From NCBI RefSeq assembly GCF_001428605.1, contig NZ_LMID01000012.1:372001-436000 (forward strand): a DNA stretch of 64,000 nucleotides. The letters run 5' to 3'. The notes beneath the pieces are model-generated. The model had not been told where the DNA came from. It did not search any database and saw only the letters and a list, made by a program, of their open reading frames with translations. The first letter of the stretch is position 1, and each line of letters starts with the position of its first letter. Shown here one piece after another: positions 15,880 through 24,460 of the stretch. A program made the translations under genes and the position numbers. The stretch is from Sphingomonas sp. Root720. GTDB lineage: Bacteria; Pseudomonadota; Alphaproteobacteria; Sphingomonadales; Sphingomonadaceae.

Positions 15880-17009
15880 AGCCCGTCACCGCCCGGACGG
15901 CGGAGGGGGTGGGCAGCATCGACCGGGACGAGTGGAACGCCTGCGCGGGCGGCGGCAATCCGTTCGTCTCGCACGACTTCCTGGCGGCGCTGGAGGAATC
16001 GGGCAGCGCCACCGCGCGCACCGGCTGGCAGCCGGTGCCGGTCGTCATCGACGGCGCCGACGGGCGCCCCGCCGCGATCCTGCCCGCTTATGCCAAGAGC
16101 CACAGCCAGGGCGAATATGTCTTCGACCATGGCTGGGCCGACGCCTGGCAGCGCGCCGGCGGCGACTATTATCCCAAGCTGCAGATCGCGGTGCCGTTCA
16201 GCCCGGTACCGGGGCCTCGGCTGCTGCTGCGCGACGAAAGCCTCGGCCCCGCGCTGATTGCCGCCGCCGAGGCGCTAGTCGAACAGTACGGCCTGTCCTC
16301 GGCGCACGCGACCTTCGTCGCGCCCGATCAGATCCCGCTGTTCGAGGCGGCGGGCTGGCTGATCCGCACCGACCGCCAGTTCCACTGGACCAATCGCGGC
16401 TATGCGAGCTTCGACGACTTCCTCGGCGCGCTCGCATCGCGCAAGCGCAAGGCGATCCGCAAGGAGCGCGCCTCGGCGGTCGCGGGGCTGGAGATCGTCC
16501 ACCTGACCGGCGCGGCGATCGAGGAGCGCCACTGGGACGCCTTCTGGCATTTCTACCAGGACACCGGCTCGCGCAAATGGGGCCGGCCCTATCTGACCCG
16601 CGCCTTCTTCTCGCTGCTCGGGCAGCGGATGGCGGACAAGGTGCTGCTGATGCTGGCGATGCGCGACGGCCAGCCGATCGCCGGCGCGCTCAACCTGATC
16701 GGCGGCGACACGCTCTACGGCCGCTATTGGGGCTGCATCGAGGAGGTCCCCTTCCTCCATTTCGAACTCTGCTATTATCAGGCGATCGACGCCGCGATCG
16801 CGCGCGGCCTCGCCCGGGTCGAGGCGGGCGCGCAGGGCGAGCACAAGCTGGCGCGCGGCTATGAGCCGGTCGCGACCTGGTCGGCGCACTACATCCCGCA
16901 CCCGGGCTTCCGCCGCGCGGTGGCCGACTATCTCGAGCATGAGCGCCGCGCGATCGAGGCGAACATCGAGGGGCTGGAGGATTATACCCCGTTCCGGAAG
17001 GGGGAGTGA
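15873..17009 (+). CDS. FemAB-like / GNAT family N-acyltransferase (DUF482)
   Basis: Predicted acyltransferase of 378 residues built from two GNAT-like halves, of the type annotated as peptidogalycan biosynthesis or DUF482. Characteristic phrases are NPFVSHDFLAALEESGS near residue 29, FDHGWADAWQ, SRKRKAIRKER, FYQDTGSRKWGRPYLT, WGCIEEVPFLHFELCYYQ and GAQGEHKLARGYEP. The role is uncertain; some relatives modify amino groups on peptides or polymers. It closes the ridA operon by overlapping its neighbour. Confidence 0.82.
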   Translation: MVEPVTARTAEGVGSIDRDEWNACAGGGNPFVSHDFLAALEESGSATARTGWQPVPVVIDGADGRPAAILPAYAKSHSQGEYVFDHGWADAWQRAGGDYYPKLQIAVPFSPVPGPRLLLRDESLGPALIAAAEALVEQYGLSSAHATFVAPDQIPLFEAAGWLIRTDRQFHWTNRGYASFDDFLGALASRKRKAIRKERASAVAGLEIVHLTGAAIEERHWDAFWHFYQDTGSRKWGRPYLTRAFFSLLGQRMADKVLLMLAMRDGQPIAGALNLIGGDTLYGRYWGCIEEVPFLHFELCYYQAIDAAIARGLARVEAGAQGEHKLARGYEPVATWSAHYIPHPGFRRAVADYLEHERRAIEANIEGLEDYTPFRKGE

Positions 17010-17023
17010 TTCCGTTTGAATCG

Positions 17024-17221
17024 CCTCAGGCGCCGGCGGTCACATCCGTGACCTTGGCTATCCTCGCATAAGCTCGGGCGCGCGTTCGCGCTTGCGGAGC
17101 CCTGTCGGGCTCCGACGATAAGCTCTGCGTCGGGACATTTATGTCCCCCAAGGCCGAACGGCCGCCCGAGCTCATGCGAGGAAGCCCAGCCGGACGGATG
17201 TCCGGCGCCCGGCGTTTGAGG
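17024..17221. repeat. Nested inverted-repeat element (~200 bp)
   Basis: Outer arms CCTCAGGCGCCGGCGGTCAC... and ...GGACGGATGTCCGGCGCCCG are imperfect reverse complements. Inside them a second, nearly perfect pair stands at 17055-17080 and 17163-17186 (TCCTCGCATAAGCTCGGGCG against CGCCCGAGCTCATGCGAGGA). A short version without the inner pair is at 13155-13217. No coding potential. It separates two convergent genes. Confidence 0.65.
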
Positions 17222-17245
17222 GCCGCCCGACGACGGGCAACCGCA

Positions 17246-17542
17246 TCACGCGGCCAGGCGGTTCCCGAACCCCAGCATCGCGCGCGCCTGGCGCTGCGCC
17301 TCGAGGATCTCGCGCGCGGTCATCTCCTCGGAGATTTCGGCGCGGCATTCGGCGGCGCGGATGTTGCCGCCGACCGCCGCGATGTTGAACCATTTGTGCG
17401 CGGCGACCAGATCGAGCGGGCAGCCGTCGGCCCCCGCCGAAAAGGAGACGCCGAGCTGGAAGCAGGCGTCGATATCTCCCGAGATCGCGTCCCGCAGGCG
17501 CGCTTCGGTCAGGAATTGATGCGACTTGAGACTGTGACCCAT
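17246..17542 (-). CDS. Small Sel1-repeat-like protein
   Basis: Protein of 98 residues with one recognisable Sel1/TPR-like helix pair: GDIDACFQLGVSFSAG followed by DLVAAHKWFNIAAVGGN, then AECRAEISEEMTAREILEAQRQARA. Such repeats mediate protein contacts. The ATG at 17542 has GTGGAG 7 bp upstream; a GTG 12 bp earlier is a possible alternative. Standing alone between a repeat and panC, its partner is unknown. Confidence 0.75.
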   Translation of the reverse strand: MGHSLKSHQFLTEARLRDAISGDIDACFQLGVSFSAGADGCPLDLVAAHKWFNIAAVGGNIRAAECRAEISEEMTAREILEAQRQARAMLGFGNRLAA

Positions 17543-17692
17543 GTCTCGCTCCACTGTTTTCCCGGGAGCGGCGCGGTCATCTGCTGGCCGACCGCGCCAT
17601 TTCCCGACAGGGTTAACGGCACGGTGGGGATATTCTTTAGCGAACCCGGTTCCCGCCTAGGCTGGCATCTCGAGCGATGGCGTGGGCGCTTC

Positions 17693-18544
17693 TCAGGAAG
17701 AAGCCTCGACCGCCAGATTGTCGATCAGCCGGGTACGGCCCAGCTTCGCGGCCGCGATCAGCCGGGCCTGGCCGTCGAGCCGGTCGATCGGCTCCAGGCT
17801 GGCCGCATCGACCAGCGCGACATAATCGATCGGGTCGAAGCCCGCCTCGGCCAGTCGGGCGGTCGCCGCCGCCAGCGCGGCCGCGACGTCGCCGCCCCGG
17901 CCGATCGCCGCCGCCGCCTCGCCCAGCGCGCGGGGCAAGGTGCGGGCGGTGACGCGCTCCTCGGGGCTGAGATAGGCATTGCGCGAAGAGAGGGCGAGGC
18001 CGTCATCCTCGCGCTGGGTCGGCACGCCGACGATCTCGATGGCGATGTCGAGATCGGCGACGAAGCGGCGGATCACCGCCAGCTGCTGGAAATCCTTCTC
18101 GCCGAACAGGGCGATGTCGGGCTTCACCTGCCCGAACAGCTTGGTGACGACGGTCGCCACCCCGGCGAAATGGCCCGGGCGGGCGGCGCCGTCCCAGCGC
18201 TCGCTGACCCCGCCGACCGAGATGCTGGTGGCGAAGCCCTGCGGATACATGGTGGCGACGTCGGGCGCCCACAGCAGCGCCGCGCCGGCCGCTTCGAGCA
18301 GGGCCACATCGGCCGCCTCGCGGCGCGGATAGGCGTCGAGATCCTCGGTCGGGCCGAACTGGGTGGGGTTGACGAAAATCGACACGACCACCTGGCAACC
18401 CCGGCTGCGCGCGGCGTCGACCAGGGCGATATGGCCGCGATGAAGCGCCCCCATGGTGGGGACCAGCGCGACCGGCGCCCCACTTATCCTCAGTTTTGAG
18501 ACCTCCTCGCGGAGATCATCTATGTTCCGAACGATTTGCACCAA
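17693..18544 (-). CDS. panC: Pantothenate synthetase
   Basis: Joins pantoate and beta-alanine using ATP, the last step of vitamin B5 synthesis. 283 residues, standard. Nucleotidyltransferase motifs: PTMGALHRGHIALV near residue 29 (HIGH-like HRGH), VNPTQFGPTEDLDAYPR, ALFGEKDFQQL and the KMSKS-like SSRNAYLS. It diverges from mipZ over 80 bp. Other pan genes are not in the window. Confidence 0.96.
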   Translation of the reverse strand: MVQIVRNIDDLREEVSKLRISGAPVALVPTMGALHRGHIALVDAARSRGCQVVVSIFVNPTQFGPTEDLDAYPRREAADVALLEAAGAALLWAPDVATMYPQGFATSISVGGVSERWDGAARPGHFAGVATVVTKLFGQVKPDIALFGEKDFQQLAVIRRFVADLDIAIEIVGVPTQREDDGLALSSRNAYLSPEERVTARTLPRALGEAAAAIGRGGDVAAALAAATARLAEAGFDPIDYVALVDAASLEPIDRLDGQARLIAAAKLGRTRLIDNLAVEASS

Positions 18545-18624
18545 TTATAGACCCCGTTTAGTGAACCGCTCCTTGGACAAGGCCGCTTGCGCGATCAAGC
18601 ATGGTGCGGTGAAGGGAATATAGT

Positions 18625-19446
18625 TTGCCGAACGCTCATCTCATCACCTTCGCCAACGAAAAGGGCGGGTCGGGGAAATCGACCACCTCGGTCCATGTCG
18701 CGGTCGCGCTGGCCTCGGCCGGGCGCCGGGTGGCGGCGATCGATCTCGACACGCGGCAGCGGACCCTGGCCCGCTATCTGGAGAATCGGCTGGCGACCGC
18801 GAAGCGCACCGGCCTGCCGCTGCCGACCCCGACCTTCGAGACCTTCGACGCCGCCAAGGGCCATCGGCTCGACGCGCTGATCGACGGCTTCGCCGCCGAT
18901 CACGACATCATCGTCATCGACACGCCCGGCCGCGACGACGAGCATGCCCGCGCCGCGATCGTCCGCGCCGACACGCTGGTCACCCCGATCAACGACAGCT
19001 TCGTCGATCTCGACCTGATCGGCCAGGTCGATCCAGAAACCTTCAAGATCCATCGCCCCAGCTTCTATGCCGAACTGGTGTGGGAAGCGCGCAAGGCGCG
19101 CGGGCGGATCGACGGCGGCACGGTCGACTGGGTGCTGCTGCGCAACCGCCTCCAGCATCTCGAGGCGCGCAACATGCGCCGGGTCGCCGACGCGATGCAG
19201 GACCTCGCCAAGCGGGTCGGCTTCCGCGTCATCCCCGGCCTGTCCGAGCGCGTGATCTACCGCGAGCTCTTTCCGAAGGGGCTGACCCTGCTCGACATGA
19301 AGGCGATCGGCAGCGACGCGGGCCTCGGCCATGTCGCCGCGCGGCAGGAGCTGCGCGAGATGGTGTCTGGCCTCGCCTTGTCGCAATGGCCGCAGCATCA
19401 GCATCAGGCGCCGAGCCAGGCGCCCGGCCAGGTGGTGGCCGGGTGA
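18625..19446 (+). CDS. mipZ: MipZ-type division-plane positioning ATPase
   Basis: ParA-family P-loop ATPase that in Caulobacter forms a bipolar gradient with ParB and inhibits FtsZ polymerisation away from midcell. 273 residues: deviant Walker A NEKGGSGKST at 11-20, DLDTRQRTLARYLENR, IVIDTPGRDD, and the MipZ-typical VTPINDSFVDLDLIGQVDP, DWVLLRNRLQHLEARN and RVIYRELFPKGLTLLD. These last blocks separate MipZ from plain ParA/Soj. The start is TTG at 18625, after GAAGGGAA. Overlaps the next gene by 4 bp. Confidence 0.92.
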   Translation: MPNAHLITFANEKGGSGKSTTSVHVAVALASAGRRVAAIDLDTRQRTLARYLENRLATAKRTGLPLPTPTFETFDAAKGHRLDALIDGFAADHDIIVIDTPGRDDEHARAAIVRADTLVTPINDSFVDLDLIGQVDPETFKIHRPSFYAELVWEARKARGRIDGGTVDWVLLRNRLQHLEARNMRRVADAMQDLAKRVGFRVIPGLSERVIYRELFPKGLTLLDMKAIGSDAGLGHVAARQELREMVSGLALSQWPQHQHQAPSQAPGQVVAG

Positions 19447-19835
19447 TCCTGCTGCTGCTGGCGGCCGCCGCGGTCGCCTGGTGGTATTGGGGGCGCGGGC
19501 TCAGCCGCCAGCAGCTCGTCGCCGCGCTGTCCGCGGTCGGCGCCCTGCTGCTGCTGACGCGCGGCGCGTGGATGATCGCGCTGCCGATGTTCCTGCCCGG
19601 CATCTGGCTGCTGATGCAGCCCGGCTCGGCCGGGGCCGCTCCGCCCGCTCCGATGGACATGGACGAAGCCCGCCGCGTGCTCGGCGTCGCCCCGGGCGCG
19701 GGCCCCGACGCGATCCGCGCGGCGCACCGCCGGCTGGTGACCAGGGTCCATCCCGACCAGGGCGGCTCGGCCGAGCTTGCCGGGCGCGTCAATGCGGCGC
19801 GCGACATCTTGCTGGCGGAACTGCGGAAGCGCTAA
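19443..19835 (+). CDS. Membrane-anchored J-domain protein (TIM14/Pam18-like layout)
   Basis: Predicted DnaK co-chaperone of 130 residues, GTG start overlapping the mipZ stop (GTGA). Residues 1-58 contain two hydrophobic segments, and residues 72-130 form a J-domain with the essential HPD at 103-105 (RVHPDQGGS). There is no Gly/Phe or zinc region, so it would recruit and activate DnaK at the membrane. The arrangement of N-terminal membrane anchor plus C-terminal J-domain is that of mitochondrial TIM14. Client unknown; gene coupling suggests co-expression with MipZ. Confidence 0.85.
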   Translation: MILLLLAAAAVAWWYWGRGLSRQQLVAALSAVGALLLLTRGAWMIALPMFLPGIWLLMQPGSAGAAPPAPMDMDEARRVLGVAPGAGPDAIRAAHRRLVTRVHPDQGGSAELAGRVNAARDILLAELRKR

Positions 19836-19892
19836 CCACGTTTCGTGTCCGCCGTCCGGCACCCGCCGGCACCGCACCTCACGGAGGATGAT

Positions 19893-21275
19893 TTGACCCA
19901 TCGTTTCGACCCGACCTCGCTTCGTGAATATGACATCCGCGGGATCGTCGGAAAGACGCTGGGGCCCGCCGACGCCTATGCGATCGGCCGCGGCTTCGCG
20001 ACCCATGTCCGCCGCGCGGGCGGCACCCGGGTCGCGGTCGGCTGGGACGGGCGCGTCTCGTCCGAATCCCTGCGCGACGAGCTGGTCCGCGGCCTGACCG
20101 ACAGCGGCGTCGACGTCGTCCGCACCGGCCTGGGGCCGACCCCGATGCTCTATTTCGCCGAGGCGACGCTGGAGGTCGACGGCGGCATCCAGATCACCGG
20201 CAGCCACAACCCCGCCGATTATAACGGCTTCAAGATGGTGCTCCACCACAAGCCCTTCTTCGCCGACCAGATCCAGGCGATCGGCCGGATGGCCGCCGAG
20301 GACGACTGGGACGAAGGCAGCGGGACGGTGACCGACGCCGACATCGAGGATCTCTATGTCGATCGCCTCGTCCAGGACTTCCAGGGCACCGGCTTCCGGA
20401 TCGGCTGGGACAACGGCAACGGCGCGGGCGGCCGGATTCTCGAAAAGCTGGTGAGCCGGCTGCCCGGCGAGCACCATGTCCTCTATGCCGAGATCGACGG
20501 CAGCTTCCCCCACCATCACCCCGATCCGACCGAGGAGAAGAACCTCGCCGATCTCAAGGCGCTGGTCGCCGCCGAGCAGCTCGATTTCGGCATCGCCTTC
20601 GACGGCGACGCCGACCGGATCGGCGCGATCGACGGTCTCGGCCGCGTGGCGTGGGGCGACCAGATCCTCTCGATCCTCGCCGAGCCGGTGCTGAAGGAGG
20701 TTCCGGGCGGCACGATCATCGCCGACGTCAAGGCCAGCCAGGCGCTGTTCGACCGGGTCGCCGAGCTGGGCGGCACCCCGTGCATGTGGAAGACCGGCCA
20801 CAGCCTGATCAAGGTCAAGATGGCCGAGACCGACAGCCCGCTCGCGGGCGAGATGTCGGGCCACATCTTCTTCAAGCATCGCTGGTACGGCTTCGACGAC
20901 GCGCTCTATTCGGCGGTGCGCCTGATCGAGGCGATCGGCCAGCTCGGCGGCTCGCTGACAGCGCTCAAGGACCGGATGCCGAAGCTGGTCAACACTCCCG
21001 AGCTCCGCTTCCAGGTCGACGAGAGCCGCAAGTTCGCGGTGGTCGAGGAGGTACTCGACCGGCTCGAGGCCTCGGGCGCCGAGGTCGACCGCACCGACGG
21101 GGCACGGGTCAACACCCCCGACGGCTGGTGGCTGCTGCGCGCATCGAACACCCAGGACGTCCTCGTCGCCCGCGCCGAGGCGAACGACCAGGCCGGACTC
21201 GACCGGCTGCTCGCCCAGATCGACGCGCAACTCGCCGCCTCCGGGCTGGAGCGTGGCGAGCAGGCCGGGCATTGA
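19893..21275 (+). CDS. Phosphomannomutase/phosphoglucomutase
   Basis: Alpha-D-phosphohexomutase interconverting hexose 6-phosphates and 1-phosphates for nucleotide-sugar and LPS/exopolysaccharide synthesis (AlgC/ManB/PmmPgm family). It is 460 residues. The active-site Ser is in [13 protein letters not shown] near residue 108, the Mg loop is FDGDADRIG, the sugar-binding loop is GEMSGHIFF, and the phosphate loop is in the C-terminal domain RASNTQD. The start is TTG at 19893, chosen because GGAGG stands 5-9 bp upstream and the length then equals the family norm. Confidence 0.93.
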   Translation: MTHRFDPTSLREYDIRGIVGKTLGPADAYAIGRGFATHVRRAGGTRVAVGWDGRVSSESLRDELVRGLTDSGVDVVRTGLGPTPMLYFAEATLEVDGGIQITGSHNPADYNGFKMVLHHKPFFADQIQAIGRMAAEDDWDEGSGTVTDADIEDLYVDRLVQDFQGTGFRIGWDNGNGAGGRILEKLVSRLPGEHHVLYAEIDGSFPHHHPDPTEEKNLADLKALVAAEQLDFGIAFDGDADRIGAIDGLGRVAWGDQILSILAEPVLKEVPGGTIIADVKASQALFDRVAELGGTPCMWKTGHSLIKVKMAETDSPLAGEMSGHIFFKHRWYGFDDALYSAVRLIEAIGQLGGSLTALKDRMPKLVNTPELRFQVDESRKFAVVEEVLDRLEASGAEVDRTDGARVNTPDGWWLLRASNTQDVLVARAEANDQAGLDRLLAQIDAQLAASGLERGEQAGH

Positions 21276-21291
21276 GCGGCCAACCCATCAC

Positions 21292-21381
21292 CGTCATCCC
21301 GGCGAAAGCCGGGATCTCACTTTTCTCGCTCCGCTCGGCACGCACGAAGGCAGTGAGATTCCAGCTTTCGCTGGAATGACG
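21292..21381. repeat. 90-bp CGTCAT inverted repeat, type copy
   Basis: Two about 29-bp arms, CGTCATCCCGGCGAAAGCCG... and ...AGCTTTCGCTGGAATGACG, pair with three or four mismatches around a roughly 30-bp variable spacer. Five well preserved copies occur in the window (also 43041, 46432, 55248 and 56873) plus degenerate ones (1316, 27394, 50865). All are intergenic and nearly the same length. This copy ends 14 bp before the helicase start codon. Confidence 0.85.
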
Positions 21382-21395
21382 GGTAAAGGCCTGGG

Positions 21396-23801
21396 GTGAC
21401 CGACCTTCCCGCCCCCCTCGCCGGCTGGTTCGCCGCGAAAGGCTGGGCGCCGCGCCGCCACCAGCGCGACATGCTCGCCGCCGCGCGTGCGGGCCGCGAT
21501 GCGCTGCTGGTCGCGCCGACCGGGTCGGGCAAGACCCTCGCCGGCTTCCTTCCCACCCTCGTAGACCTGATCGAGGCGCCGCGGGACGGGCTCCACACCC
21601 TCTACGTGTCGCCGCTCAAGGCGCTCGCGGTCGACGTCCAGCGCAACCTGCTGACCCCGATCGACGAGATGGGGCTCGATATCAGGGTGGAGACGCGGAC
21701 GGGCGACACCCCGTCCGACCGCAAGGCGCGGCAGCGGACCAAGCCGCCGCAGATCCTGCTCACCACGCCCGAATCGCTGAGCCTGCTGCTCTCCTACCCC
21801 GACAGCGCGACGCTGTTCGCCGGGTTGAAGACGGTGGTGATCGACGAGGTCCACGCCTTCGCGACCACCAAGCGCGGCGACCTGCTGGCGCTGTCGCTCG
21901 CCCGGCTCGAGGGGCTCGCCCCGCAGATGCGCCGGGTTGCGCTGTCGGCCACCGTTGCCGATGTCGACGCCTATCGCGGCTGGCTGTCGGGCGACGGCGA
22001 TTACGGCGCGGTCGCCCTGGTGCAGGGCGAGCCGGGCGCGCGGCCGGAGATCGGCATATTGATTCCCGAGGGGCGCATTCCCTGGGCCGGCCATTCGGGG
22101 CGCTATGCCGCCCAACAGGTGATGGCGGAGATCGAGACCCACAAGACGACGATCATCTTCTGCAACACCCGCAGCCTCGCCGAGCTGATCTTCCAGGATC
22201 TGTGGATGGTCAATGCGATGAGCCTGCCGATCGGCATCCATCATGGCTCGCTGTCGCGGGAGGCGCGCCGCAAGGTGGAGAATGCCATGGCCGAGGGGCG
22301 GCTGCGCGCGCTGGTCGCGACCGCCAGCCTCGACCTCGGCGTCGACTGGGGCGATGTCGACATGGTCATCCAGATGGGCGCTCCCAAGGGGGCCTCGCGC
22401 CTGCTCCAGCGGATCGGCCGCGCCAACCACCGGCTCGACGAACCGAGCGAGGCGGTGATCGTGCCGGGCAACCGCTTCGAATATCTGGAGGGCCGCGCCG
22501 CGCTCGACGCGATCGAGGCGGGCGAGCTCGACAACGACCCGTTCCGGCCCGGCAGCATCGACGTGCTCGCCCAGCATGTGATGGCGGTGGCGTGCGCAGG
22601 GCCGTTCCGCGCCGAACGGCTCCTCGCCGAGGTCAACCGCGCCGCGCCCTATGCGACGCTGTCGGCCGAGCAGTTCGGCCGCGTGCTCGATTACATCGCC
22701 AATGGCGGCTATGCGCTGAAGGCCTACGAGAAATTCCGCCGCCTCGCCCGCACCCCCGACGGCGAGTGGCGGCTCAGCCATCCCAATTTCGCCGCCCAGC
22801 ACCGGCTCAACGCCGGGATCATCGTCGAGGCGCCGATGCTCGACGTGCGCTTCCGGAACGGCCGCAGCCTCGGCAAGGTCGAGGAGGGCTTCGGCACCAG
22901 CCTGGCCCCGGGCGACTGCTTCTTCTTCATGGGGATGGCGCTCGAGGTCCAGAAGATCGATCTCACCGACCTGATCGTCCGCGCAACGTCGAAGCCGGCG
23001 CGCATCCCCACCTATGGCGGCGCGCGGATGCCGATCTCGACCCATCTCGCCGACCGGGTCCGCGCCTATCTCCACGACCCTTCCGAATGGCCGCGCTTCC
23101 CCGACGACGTCCGCGAATGGCTGGAGGTGCAGGGCCGCCGCTCGCGCCTGCCCGCGCCCGACGAGCTGCTGATCGAGACCTTCGCGCACGAAAAGCGCCA
23201 TTATATGGTGATCTACAGCTTCGAGGGCTGGAACGCGCACCAGTCGCTCGGCATGTTGCTGACCCGGCGCATGGAGAGCCAAGGCCTCTCCCCGCTCGGC
23301 TTCGTCGCCTCCGACTATGCGATCGCCACCTATTCGCTGGAACCGGTGACCGATCCGGCCAGCCTGTTCTCGGCAACGATATTGGAGGACGAGTTCGTCG
23401 ACTGGGTCGAGCGGTCGGCGCTGCTCAAGCGCGCCTTTCGCGAGGTGGCGGTGATCGGCGGCCTGGTCGAGCGCCAGCATCCCGGCAAGAAGAAGTCGGG
23501 GCGGCAGGTCACCTTCTCGACCGACCTGATCTACGACGTGCTGCGCCGCTACGAGCCTGACCATCTGCTGCTCGACGCCGCCTGGGCCGACGCGCGCGCG
23601 AAGATGACCGACGTCGGCCGGCTCGGCGCGCTGATCGAGCGCGCGGCCGAGCATATCGTCCATGTCCAGCTTGACCGCGTCTCCCCGCTCGCTGTGCCGG
23701 TGCTGGTGCTGATCGGCCGCGAGACGGTGGCACAGGGCCTGGCCGACGACGTCCTGCTGATCGAGGCCGACGCGCTCGCCGCCGAGGCGATGCGGGAATA
23801 G
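21396..23801 (+). CDS. Ligase-associated DEXH-box DNA helicase (Lhr family)
   Basis: Superfamily 2 DNA helicase of 801 residues linked in many genomes to an ATP-dependent DNA ligase and a metallophosphoesterase in a DNA-damage module. Motifs: APTGSGKTLAGF (Walker A, near residue 39), VIDEVHAF (DEVH), LSATVADVDAY (SAT), IIFCNTRSLAE, LDLGVDWGDVDMVIQMG and QRIGRANHR. The C-terminal Lhr-type extension begins near residue 410. GTG start. The ligase and phosphoesterase partners are not beside it here. The 5' region is taken up by the repeat at 21292. Confidence 0.93.
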   Translation: MTDLPAPLAGWFAAKGWAPRRHQRDMLAAARAGRDALLVAPTGSGKTLAGFLPTLVDLIEAPRDGLHTLYVSPLKALAVDVQRNLLTPIDEMGLDIRVETRTGDTPSDRKARQRTKPPQILLTTPESLSLLLSYPDSATLFAGLKTVVIDEVHAFATTKRGDLLALSLARLEGLAPQMRRVALSATVADVDAYRGWLSGDGDYGAVALVQGEPGARPEIGILIPEGRIPWAGHSGRYAAQQVMAEIETHKTTIIFCNTRSLAELIFQDLWMVNAMSLPIGIHHGSLSREARRKVENAMAEGRLRALVATASLDLGVDWGDVDMVIQMGAPKGASRLLQRIGRANHRLDEPSEAVIVPGNRFEYLEGRAALDAIEAGELDNDPFRPGSIDVLAQHVMAVACAGPFRAERLLAEVNRAAPYATLSAEQFGRVLDYIANGGYALKAYEKFRRLARTPDGEWRLSHPNFAAQHRLNAGIIVEAPMLDVRFRNGRSLGKVEEGFGTSLAPGDCFFFMGMALEVQKIDLTDLIVRATSKPARIPTYGGARMPISTHLADRVRAYLHDPSEWPRFPDDVREWLEVQGRRSRLPAPDELLIETFAHEKRHYMVIYSFEGWNAHQSLGMLLTRRMESQGLSPLGFVASDYAIATYSLEPVTDPASLFSATILEDEFVDWVERSALLKRAFREVAVIGGLVERQHPGKKKSGRQVTFSTDLIYDVLRRYEPDHLLLDAAWADARAKMTDVGRLGALIERAAEHIVHVQLDRVSPLAVPVLVLIGRETVAQGLADDVLLIEADALAAEAMRE

Positions 23802-23823
23802 GCCCCGCCTTCCAGGCGGCGCC

Positions 23824-24312
23824 CTATCGCCGCGCGCACCCCAGCGCCGCCGCATCGATCGCGGTGGCGACGCCCTTGAGCAGATAGCCGTCGGAGCGGT
23901 TGCGCCCCTCCTTCGACACCCAGGCGATCCGCATCGAGGTGCCGCTGCGCATTGTCGCGATGATCGCGGCGTCGGCGCGCGGGCCCGGCGCCCAGGCGTC
24001 GACCCCGGCCGCGACCAGCGGAAAGCTGCGATCGCCGAAGATGAGCCGGATCGGGCTGTTCGGCCGGCGCGGCTCGCGCAGACGGAAATGGACCTGGCCG
24101 TTGATCTTCTGCCGCGGCCAGATCGCGACAGCCGCGAAGCTGCGCCATTCGCCCGAGCCGCGCCGCTCGGGGATCGCGATCGCGTAGCAGCGAGGCGGCT
24201 GTTCGTCCCGAAAGGCGCCCCAGCCCGAAAAGATTCCCAGCGGCACCCTGCCCGGCGGGGCCGCCGAAACGATCATCGGGACGGCAAGCAACCAGCAAAT
24301 CCGCACCTTCAA
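23824..24312 (-). CDS. Secreted protein, IalB-like features, function unknown
   Basis: 162 residues with a Sec signal peptide (ICWLLAVPMIVSAAPP, cut near residue 19). The mature part is beta-rich: GWGAFRDEQPPRCYAIAIP, FRLREPRRPNSPIRLIFGD, and a C-terminal DGYLLKGVATAIDAAALGC that resembles the end of invasion-associated locus B proteins (D-x-Y-x-L-x-G-F...C). Two cysteines, 41 and 160, could form a disulfide. The IalB link is tentative. It is convergent with the helicase gene and divergent from the outer-membrane protein gene. Confidence 0.6.
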   Translation of the reverse strand: MKVRICWLLAVPMIVSAAPPGRVPLGIFSGWGAFRDEQPPRCYAIAIPERRGSGEWRSFAAVAIWPRQKINGQVHFRLREPRRPNSPIRLIFGDRSFPLVAAGVDAWAPGPRADAAIIATMRSGTSMRIAWVSKEGRNRSDGYLLKGVATAIDAAALGCARR

Positions 24313-24460
24313 CTGTCAAGCCCTCGATCGTTGACCTGTAGCAAAAATGCCACAATTTCCGTTGTTTATCTGGCGTTCATGCAACTACCCGCGGCTTGGT
24401 GCACTAGGCCACCCACGTCTCCAGTCTGTTCGGAGACGAGGTTATAAATGGAGTTATACT

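Noticed and set aside
21294-23855. An 853-codon minus-strand frame opposite the helicase gene
   Set aside because: Same composition bias and no domains; the plus strand encodes all helicase motifs.
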